Assembly (NCBI GenBank): GCA_031370675.1
Contig: JANMQT010000071.1
Location: forward strand, 1 to 29,591
Length of the DNA: 29,591 nucleotides
Direction of reading: 5' to 3'
DNA from: SZAS-18 sp031370675
Lineage (GTDB): Bacteria; Verrucomicrobiota; Verrucomicrobiia; Chthoniobacterales; SZAS-18
Position numbers and translations under genes: made by a program. The first letter of the stretch is position 1. Every line of letters starts with the position of its first letter. The notes under the pieces are model-generated. The model was not told the origin of the DNA. It was given only the letters and a program-made list of their open reading frames with translations, and made no database searches. Positions 23,800 through 29,591 of this stretch are shown in pieces.

Positions 23800-25935
23800 A
23801 TGCCCTCCCGCCTAACGTCCAAGCTGATTTGGATCCTCACGTCCCTGCTCGCCATGCCCGCCCTCGCCCAGCTCAACCCCAAGGCCGCCACCCCACCGGC
23901 CGCCGAGCTCAAGCCGAAGACGGTCGGCCTGCACGGCGACAAGCTGACGGACAACTATTTCTGGCTGCGCGAGAAGGAGAATCCGAAAGTCATCGATTAT
24001 CTCAAGGCGGAGAATGCGTACACCGAGGCGGTGATGGGACCGTTCAAGAAGTTCGAGGATTCGCTCTACGCCGAGATGCTCGGGCGGATCAAGCAGACGG
24101 ATGACACGCCGCCCTATCCGCAGCGCGGCTATTTCCTCTACAGCCGCACGGAGGAGGGAAAGCAATACCCGATTCTCTGCCGGAAGCACGGATCGGTCGG
24201 CGCGGTCGAGGAGGTTTTCCTCGACGTGAACAAGTTGGCCGAGGGCCAGAAATTCATGACGCTCGGCCATGTGGACTGGAGCGATGACAACCAATTGCTC
24301 GCGTACTCGACCGACACCGACGGCCACCGCGACTATGATTTTCACCTCAAGAATTTCGCCAGCGGCGAGGAGATCAAGACGCCGATCGGCAAGGTGGCCG
24401 ACTTCGTTTGGGCCGCGGACAACAAGACGATTTTCTTTATCACCGAGGACAAGGCCAAGCGGTCGTACCGCTGCTACCGCTACACGCTCGGCGACCAGGA
24501 ATCGAAATTGATCTACGAGGAGAAGGACGAGCTGTTCCAAATCGCGGTGGGCCGGTCATCGGACCGCAAGGCCATCTTCCTGGTTAGCGGCAGTTCGCGC
24601 ACGTCCGACGCGCGGTACCTCCTGGCCGATCAGCCGAAGGGCGAGTTCAAGTTGCTGGCCAAGCGCCGCGACGAAATCAAGTACTCACCCGATCTGCGCG
24701 ACGGCGTGTTCTACATCCGCACGAATGATGGTGCCAAGGAGTTCAAGATTGTCACGGCGCCCCTGGACAAGCCGGAGGTGGAGTCGTGGAAACCCTTCCT
24801 GCCCGAGCAACCGGGCGTGAAGATCTCGTCGCACCAGACCTTCAAGGATTTTCTCCTCCTCGTGGAGCGCGACAAGGGCCTGCCGCAATTCCGCATTTAC
24901 GATTTCAAGACCAAGCAGTCCCACCGCATCACCTTCCCCGAGCCCAGCTACCAGGCGGGCGAGGCGCAAAACGAGGAGTTCGACACGGCGCAATTCCGCT
25001 TCCGCTACCAGTCGCCGATCACGCCGCCATCGACGTTCGATTACGACATGGCGAAGCAGTCGCGCGCGCTGATCAAGCAACAGGAGGTGCTCGGGGGCTA
25101 TGATGCGTCGAAGTACGTCGTCGAGCGCATCTCGGCGAAGGCCAAGGACGGCACCGAGATCCCGATCACGGTCGTCCGGAAGAAGGATCTCGCGCTCGAC
25201 GGCAAGGCGCCGGGCTGGCTCTACGGCTATGGGTCGTACGGCATCCCGATGGACGCGACGTTCTCGACCAGCCGCATTTCGCTGCTCGACCGCGGGCTCG
25301 TCTATGCGATTGGCCACATCCGCGGCGGCGGCGAGCTGGGCGAGACGTGGCACGACCAGGCCCGGATGATGACGAAGATGAACACCTTCACCGACTTCAT
25401 CGCGTGCGCCGACCATCTCGTGGAGAAGAACTACATCTCGCGGGACAAGCTCGTCATCGAGGGCGGCAGCACGGGCGGGTTGCTCATCGGCGCGACGCTG
25501 AATCTCCGGCCCGATCTCTGCAAAGCCGCCGTGCTGGCGGTGCCGTTCGTCGATGTGCTGAACACGATGAGCGACGCCACGCTTCCGCTCACGACGGGCG
25601 AATACATCGAATGGGGCAACCCCAACAAGAAGGACGAGTACTTCTACATGAAGACGTATAGCCCGTACGACAACCTCGCGGCGAAGAATTATCCCGCGAT
25701 GCTGCTGCTGACTTCGCTGAATGACAGCCAGGTTCCGTATTGGGAGCCCGCGAAATACACCGCGAAGCTGCGAACGCTGCGTACCGATGCGAACCCGATG
25801 ATCTTCAAAATCAATCTCGAGGCCGGCCACGGCGGCGCCTCGGGCCGCTACGATCGCTTGAAGGAAATCGCCTTCGAATACACGTTCGGCCTCGCCGTGC
25901 TTGGCCTCGCGAACGACGCCCCGAAACTTCAATAG
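23800..25935 (+). CDS. ptrB: Exported oligopeptidase B-like S9A serine peptidase
   Basis: The 711-residue protein begins with a signal peptide (about residues 1-23, ending PALAQ). The N-terminal part is a seven-bladed propeller. The C-terminal part is an alpha/beta-hydrolase domain with HIRGGGELGETWHDQ, the nucleophile GGSTGG (Ser557), LNDSQVPYWEPAKY with Asp642, and AGHGGASGRYD with His677. The block VPFVDVLNTM...LPLTTGEYIEWGNP is very close to E. coli oligopeptidase B, which cleaves peptides after Arg and Lys and is cytoplasmic there. The signal peptide suggests a periplasmic version here. The frame is open from 23704. I chose the ATG at 23800 because it starts the signal peptide. Confidence 0.93.
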   Translation: MPSRLTSKLIWILTSLLAMPALAQLNPKAATPPAAELKPKTVGLHGDKLTDNYFWLREKENPKVIDYLKAENAYTEAVMGPFKKFEDSLYAEMLGRIKQTDDTPPYPQRGYFLYSRTEEGKQYPILCRKHGSVGAVEEVFLDVNKLAEGQKFMTLGHVDWSDDNQLLAYSTDTDGHRDYDFHLKNFASGEEIKTPIGKVADFVWAADNKTIFFITEDKAKRSYRCYRYTLGDQESKLIYEEKDELFQIAVGRSSDRKAIFLVSGSSRTSDARYLLADQPKGEFKLLAKRRDEIKYSPDLRDGVFYIRTNDGAKEFKIVTAPLDKPEVESWKPFLPEQPGVKISSHQTFKDFLLLVERDKGLPQFRIYDFKTKQSHRITFPEPSYQAGEAQNEEFDTAQFRFRYQSPITPPSTFDYDMAKQSRALIKQQEVLGGYDASKYVVERISAKAKDGTEIPITVVRKKDLALDGKAPGWLYGYGSYGIPMDATFSTSRISLLDRGLVYAIGHIRGGGELGETWHDQARMMTKMNTFTDFIACADHLVEKNYISRDKLVIEGGSTGGLLIGATLNLRPDLCKAAVLAVPFVDVLNTMSDATLPLTTGEYIEWGNPNKKDEYFYMKTYSPYDNLAAKNYPAMLLLTSLNDSQVPYWEPAKYTAKLRTLRTDANPMIFKINLEAGHGGASGRYDRLKEIAFEYTFGLAVLGLANDAPKLQ

Positions 25936-25973
25936 TGGTTGGATTTCCTGCAAATTCGCCGACCTTGCCGCTC

Positions 25974-26507
25974 ATGATTCGCTCCACGCTCCTCTTGTTC
26001 GGATTCCTGTTGGCCGCCGTGGCGCAGGCCGCGGATCCGGCCCCCGCCCTCGACGCGGCCGCCGGCCCGGAGGCCCGCGTGGCGGAACTGGTGAAGCAAC
26101 CGGGCGTGACCGTGGTGCATCTGTGGGCCACTTGGTGCCCGAACTGTTACATTGAATTCAAGGAGGGCGGCTGGAAAAAATTCGTCGAGGCCAATCCGGG
26201 AACGAACGTCGTCTTCATGAGCGTCTGGGATGACGGCAAGGACGGCCGGGCGTTGCTCGAAAAATTCGGCGTGGGCGCGCAGAAGAATGTCAGCATTCTC
26301 GCCGACGCAGGCCCGCGCCGCGGCGACAACAAGCTCAAGCGCTTCCTCGACATTCCCGTGACGTGGCTGCCGTCCACCTGGGTCTTCAAGGGCGGCCAGC
26401 TCTACTACGCGCTCAATTATGGCGAGATCCGATTCCCGATTCTGCAGCAGCTCGTCGACGACTCCACGTCGAATTGGGATCGCAAGGCAGCAGACGTGAT
26501 GAAATAG
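25974..26507 (+). CDS. Exported thioredoxin-fold protein
   Basis: The 177-residue product has a signal peptide (MIRSTLLLFGFLLAAVAQA) and a thioredoxin fold with the redox motif WCPNC, giving Cys55 and Cys58. Later it has VTWLPSTWVFKGG, which contains a Pro in the usual cis-Pro area. Such proteins (TlpA/ResA-like) reduce or shuffle disulfides in the periplasm or on cytochrome c. The partner is not known here. The gene lies 38 bases after the oligopeptidase B gene and may share its transcript. The frame opens at 25740 inside that gene. I chose the ATG at 25974 because it begins the signal peptide. Confidence 0.88.
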   Translation: MIRSTLLLFGFLLAAVAQAADPAPALDAAAGPEARVAELVKQPGVTVVHLWATWCPNCYIEFKEGGWKKFVEANPGTNVVFMSVWDDGKDGRALLEKFGVGAQKNVSILADAGPRRGDNKLKRFLDIPVTWLPSTWVFKGGQLYYALNYGEIRFPILQQLVDDSTSNWDRKAADVMK

Positions 26508-26584
26508 GGAGGACGGTGCGGCGCCGCCGGAAACTCGCCGGACAGAATTCGAATGGTAAAGAAGCGGCCAGTCCCGTCTCCACG

Positions 26585-26608
26585 GACGATTCAGCTTGAG
26601 TAATCGTC
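26585..26608 (+). other. Perfect hairpin upstream of the small membrane peptide
   Basis: GACGATT (26585-26591) and AATCGTC (26602-26608) form a perfect 7-bp stem with a 10-base loop in the 137-base gap between the thioredoxin-like gene and the small membrane peptide. No T-run follows. It could be a weak terminator, an RNA leader structure or an operator-like inverted repeat. The rest of this gap shows no clear promoter. Confidence 0.4.
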
Positions 26609-26644
26609 GCTGCCACTTGCAGGATCGGTTCACTCCCCCCACCT

Positions 26645-26797
26645 ATGAACAATCGTAATCTCGGAATGATGCTGCTCGCGATCTGGTTGATCCTTAGCGG
26701 CCTCGTCAATCTCCTCGGCTTGGGCTTTGCCGGTCTCGGCATCGTCATGGGCGTGCTCGCTATCGCGGCGGGTGTGCTGATTCTCCTTGGCAAGTAG
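26645..26797 (+). CDS. 50-residue hydrophobic membrane peptide
   Basis: The frame begins with ATG at 26645, ends with TAG at 26795-26797 and encodes MNNRNLGMMLLAIWLILSGL followed by a short Leu/Gly linker and a second hydrophobic stretch ending VLILLGK. It reads as two membrane helices with very short loops. Its composition and length resemble widespread small hypothetical membrane proteins that I know only by appearance. It is shorter than common gene-calling thresholds. The next gene starts only 2 bases after its stop, which suggests coupled translation. Confidence 0.7.
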   Translation: MNNRNLGMMLLAIWLILSGLVNLLGLGFAGLGIVMGVLAIAAGVLILLGK

Positions 26798-26799
26798 CT

Positions 26800-27303
26800 G
26801 TGAAAGCCTACCACCATCAGATCGCCGTTGGACTCGCGGTGGTCCTCATCCCGATTGGCGAGACCACCGCGCAAAGTGTCGCGAAGACCAACTCGGATCC
26901 CGCCACCGAGCAGGCCAACGCGAAGCCGCCGGATTACGGCGAGCTCATCGCGGCGAAGAAGGTCTGCCCGATCTATCCGTTCCAGGTGAAGGTGGGCGGT
27001 CAGCTCGCGTTCATCGAGGGGAACTGGCAGACCGCCATCTTCGCGAAGTTGAAAGAGCCGGTCAGCGCCGACGCCGACATCGAAATCCTCGGCGTGCCGG
27101 CCATGGTGATCATCAATGTCTTCAAGGTGAATCCGAACGGTTCGGTCACCAGCTCGGAGTCACCAAAGATCATCATGGTGCAAAACGGCACCAAGACGCG
27201 CCTGGACGAGACCATGGACAAATCGACTCTTCCGCCCGGCCTCTACGGCATGAACATCGTCTACGCGAACGTCACCTCGCGCGTCATGTTCACGGTGAGA
27301 TAG
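26800..27303 (+). CDS. Small exported protein of unknown function
   Basis: The 167-residue product starts with GTG at 26800. It has a signal peptide of about 24 residues ending near GETTAQS. A low-complexity, charged linker (about residues 25-48) then leads into a beta-rich domain with KKVCPIYPF and later LPPGLYGMNIVYANVTSRVMF. A single Cys is visible. No known motif is recognised. It is 2 bases after the 50-residue membrane peptide and is followed by a strong hairpin with a short T-run, so these two genes look like one transcription unit. Confidence 0.75.
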   Translation: MKAYHHQIAVGLAVVLIPIGETTAQSVAKTNSDPATEQANAKPPDYGELIAAKKVCPIYPFQVKVGGQLAFIEGNWQTAIFAKLKEPVSADADIEILGVPAMVIINVFKVNPNGSVTSSESPKIIMVQNGTKTRLDETMDKSTLPPGLYGMNIVYANVTSRVMFTVR

Positions 27304-27349
27304 CCGGCCTGCGCCGTCGCAATTTTGGTTTCGTCTTGATTCTTAAAAC

Positions 27350-27380
27350 TTACTTCGAGTTTCGAACTTCGAATTTCGAG
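27350..27380. repeat. Single-arm TTCGA-type repeat before the S9A gene
   Basis: The stretch from ACTTACTTCGAG through TTCGAACTTCGAATTTCGAG closely matches the reverse complement of arm 1 of the element at 18710-18845, including the ACTTACTTCGA prefix. A matching opposite arm is not seen nearby. It sits between the small exported protein and the last gene, directly before the terminator-like hairpin at 27384-27414. Confidence 0.6.
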
Positions 27381-27383
27381 ATT

Positions 27384-27414
27384 CCCGCGGGCCCGTCGGC
27401 CCTGCGGGCATTTT
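27384..27414 (+). terminator. Strong hairpin with short T-run
   Basis: CCCGCGGGCC (27384-27393) pairs with GGCCCTGCGGG (27398-27408) with one bulged base, closed by a 4-base CGTC loop. The sequence CATTTT follows. It lies 80 bases after the exported-protein stop and 62 bases before the next start. The T-run is short, so efficiency is uncertain. Confidence 0.5.
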
Positions 27415-27475
27415 CGCAAGCTCCGCGGGTGAGGCGCCTTTGACGCGGGCATAGAGAGGCCCATAGTCCGCTTCG

Positions 27476-29591
27476 ATGCCCCGTCTTCTCCACACTTTCC
27501 TCGCCGGCACCATCCTGCTCGGCGCCACGCTCGCCACCGCGAAGGACTCAACACCTGCCCTCCAGTATCCCGAAACCAAGAAGGGCGCGGTCGTCGACGA
27601 CTACCACGGCACGAAGGTCCCCGACCCCTACCGCTGGCTTGAGGACGCCAATTCCGCGGAAACCCAGGCATGGGTGGAAAAGCAAAACGAGGTGACGTTC
27701 GATCTGCTGCGCGCGATTCCCGTGCGCGAGAAAATCCGCGAGCGGCTGACGAAGATTTTTGATTACGAGCGCTACGGCATCCCGTTTAAGGAAGGCGGTC
27801 GCTATTTCTTCGCCAAAAACAGCGGCCTGCAGAACCAGAGCCCCATCTACACGACCAAAGCGCTCGACCAGATACCGACGCTGTTGCTCGATCCCAACAC
27901 CCTCTCGACCGACGGCACCGTGTCGCTCAGTAGTTACCGGGTCAGCCCCGATGGAAAGTATGTGGCCTATGGCGTCCAGACCTCGGGGTCCGACTGGATC
28001 GAGTGGCACCTGCGCGACGTCGAGACCGGCAAGGATCTGCCGGACAAGATCGAGTGGTCGAAGTTTTCGGGTGCGTCGTGGACGAAGGACAGCAAGGGAT
28101 TCTTCTACTCGCGCTACGACGCGGGCGACGAGCAGACGAAGCTGCAAACGTCGAATTACTTTCAAAAAGTGTATTACCACCTCGTGGGCACGCCGCAGAG
28201 CGAGGACACGCTGGTCTACGAACGAAAGGACCAGAAGGAATGGGGCTTCGGCGCGGCCGTCTCGGACGACGGCAAGTATCTCGCCATCCGCGTGAGCCAG
28301 GGGACGTCGCCGAAAAACCGTTTCTTCTTCCGAGCTTTGCGGAATGGCCCGACCACGGGTGACGTCGTCGAACTCCTCAAGGACGGCGAGGCCATGTATC
28401 AATTCATCGGTAATGACGGCCCCGTATTTTTCTTTCGCACGGACAAGGACGCCCCGCGGCGCCGCTTGATCGCGATCGACACGACCAAATCCGGCGAGGC
28501 GCCGAAGGAGATCATCTCGCAATCTGAAGAAGCGCTCGACGCCGCCGACTACGTGGGCGGTCGCTTTGTCTGCTCCTACCTGAAGGACGCCAAGACGCAG
28601 GTGCGAATCTTCGACGTCACGGGCAAGAAGCTTGGCGAGGTCACCTTTCCGGGCATCGGCACCGCCACGGGTTTCAACGGCAAACCGGACGATCCCGAGA
28701 CCTTTTATTCTTTCACCGGCTTCACCCTGCCCACCACGATTTACCGCTACGACGTCGCCACCGGAGACAACAAGATCGTCTTCCAGCCGAAGGTGGACTT
28801 CAACCCGGACGACTACATCACCGAGCAGGTCTTTTATCCGAGCAAGGACGGAACGAAGATCCCGATGTTCATCACCTACAAAAAGGGTCTCAAGAAGGAC
28901 GGCCAGAATGCGACCTACCTGTACGCGTACGGCGGCTTCAGCATTTCGATCACGCCAACCTTCAGCCCGGCCAACTTGACGTGGCTCGAAATGGGCGGCG
29001 TCTACGCGGTCGCCAATCTGCGCGGCGGCGGCGAGTATGGCGAGGCCTGGCACGAGGCGGGCACGAAGAAAAATAAGCAGAACGTGTTCGACGATTTCAT
29101 CGGCGCGGCCCAGTGGCTGATCGCGAACAAGTACACCTCCACGCCGAAACTGGCGATCGGAGGCGGCAGCAACGGTGGCCTGCTCGTCGGCGCCTGCCTG
29201 ACCCAGCGGCCGGACCTTTTCGGCGCGGCGCTCCCCGCGGTCGGCGTCATGGACATGCTCCGCTTCCAGAAGTTCACCATCGGCTGGGCCTGGACGAGCG
29301 ACTACGGGTCGGCGGATGACGACGCCGCGATGTTCGCCTACCTGCGGGGCTACTCGCCGTACCATAATTTGAAGCCCGGCACGAAATATCCGGCCACCAT
29401 GGTCACGACCTCCGACCACGACGACCGCGTGGTGCCCGCGCACAGCTACAAATTCGCCGCGGCCTTGCAGGCCGACCAGGCCGGTCCCGCGCCGGTCTTG
29501 ATTCGCATTGAGACGAAAAGCGGCCACGGCGCCGGCCGGCCCACCGCGAAAATCATCGAGGAATCCGCCGATCGCTGGGCGTTCCTCTGGC
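27476..29591 (+). CDS. Exported prolyl oligopeptidase-like S9A peptidase (3' truncated by window)
   Basis: The reading frame runs from ATG at 27476 to the window end without a stop, giving 705 residues. The protein has a signal peptide (MPRLLHTFLAGTILLGATLATA). It then shows the S9A entry motif YHGTKVPDPYRWLED and a propeller region. The catalytic domain carries NLRGGGEYGEAWHEAG, the nucleophile GGSNGG (Ser565), DHDDRVVP (647-654) and SGHGAGRP with His684. It resembles prolyl oligopeptidase (cleavage after Pro) more than the oligopeptidase B at 23800. The pair represents two branches of the same family. All three catalytic residues are present. Only the last few tens of residues are likely missing. 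The signal peptide implies a periplasmic enzyme. Confidence 0.93.
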   Translation, partial: MPRLLHTFLAGTILLGATLATAKDSTPALQYPETKKGAVVDDYHGTKVPDPYRWLEDANSAETQAWVEKQNEVTFDLLRAIPVREKIRERLTKIFDYERYGIPFKEGGRYFFAKNSGLQNQSPIYTTKALDQIPTLLLDPNTLSTDGTVSLSSYRVSPDGKYVAYGVQTSGSDWIEWHLRDVETGKDLPDKIEWSKFSGASWTKDSKGFFYSRYDAGDEQTKLQTSNYFQKVYYHLVGTPQSEDTLVYERKDQKEWGFGAAVSDDGKYLAIRVSQGTSPKNRFFFRALRNGPTTGDVVELLKDGEAMYQFIGNDGPVFFFRTDKDAPRRRLIAIDTTKSGEAPKEIISQSEEALDAADYVGGRFVCSYLKDAKTQVRIFDVTGKKLGEVTFPGIGTATGFNGKPDDPETFYSFTGFTLPTTIYRYDVATGDNKIVFQPKVDFNPDDYITEQVFYPSKDGTKIPMFITYKKGLKKDGQNATYLYAYGGFSISITPTFSPANLTWLEMGGVYAVANLRGGGEYGEAWHEAGTKKNKQNVFDDFIGAAQWLIANKYTSTPKLAIGGGSNGGLLVGACLTQRPDLFGAALPAVGVMDMLRFQKFTIGWAWTSDYGSADDDAAMFAYLRGYSPYHNLKPGTKYPATMVTTSDHDDRVVPAHSYKFAAALQADQAGPAPVLIRIETKSGHGAGRPTAKIIEESADRWAFLW

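Noticed and set aside
24685..25953. 422-residue minus-strand frame opposite the oligopeptidase B gene
   Set aside because: Composition dominated by Arg, Val, Glu and Leu with no motif. The sense strand is a well-supported peptidase.
27548..29527. 659-residue open frame on the minus strand opposite the S9A peptidase
   Set aside because: The plus strand encodes a prolyl oligopeptidase with all catalytic residues. The antisense frame has no recognisable domain and mirrors its codon bias.
1..29591. tRNA, rRNA, CRISPR arrays, insertion sequences or prophage genes
   Set aside because: I saw no cloverleaf-type tRNA, no regularly spaced repeats, no transposase or integrase frames, and the dispersed TTCGA elements are not evenly spaced.

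Overview
The window is GC-rich, gene-dense bacterial chromosome carrying 28 protein genes. I see no rRNA, tRNA, CRISPR array, insertion sequence or phage gene. The long (about 600-residue) form of IspG, the order cdsA-dxr-rseP-ispG, the many exported peptidases and the near absence of Shine-Dalgarno sequences suggest a member of the Verrucomicrobiota, possibly Opitutaceae. That placement is inference from gene content, not from a marker gene.

Layout. 1-3.7 kb holds two tandem exported DUF885 metallopeptidase-like paralogues, each followed by a long intergenic palindrome. 3.9-6 kb has an exported protein with two retropepsin-type aspartic protease domains and a metallo-beta-lactamase-fold hydrolase. 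6-8.9 kb, on the minus strand, holds prfC, a VOC-fold protein and 6-phosphogluconolactonase (pgl). 9-12 kb carries a small exported protein, an exported MetX-like alpha/beta hydrolase on the minus strand, a cupin and a SAM methyltransferase. 12.1-14.7 kb is a run of small genes: a Cdd1-like helix-hairpin-helix protein, two small membrane proteins, a YdeI/DUF1801-type protein, an exported protein and a DUF3052-like protein. 14.9-15.7 kb (minus) is a 2,4-dienoyl-CoA-reductase-like SDR. 15.8-17.6 kb is a dynamin-like GTPase. 17.8-23.7 kb is the envelope and isoprenoid block cdsA-dxr-rseP-ispG. 23.8-29.6 kb has an exported oligopeptidase B, a thioredoxin-like protein, a 50-residue membrane peptide that ordinary length cut-offs miss, a small exported protein, and a second exported S9A prolyl oligopeptidase cut off by the window end.

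How the genes fit together. dxr and ispG are two steps of the MEP isoprenoid pathway. cdsA makes CDP-diacylglycerol for phospholipids, and rseP is an intramembrane protease. Around this core the window is rich in exported peptide-degrading enzymes: two DUF885 proteins, two S9A peptidases and a retropepsin-like protein. This fits an organism that digests peptides in its periplasm or outside the cell.

Beyond the genes, the most notable signals are a family of TTCGA-rich intergenic palindromes, one of which can form a 24-bp RNA stem ending 8 nt before the dxr start codon, and the almost complete lack of Shine-Dalgarno sequences, with pyrimidine-rich leaders in their place. I did not find a convincing multi-gene system that is entirely new. 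No intergenic stretch exceeds about 220 bases.
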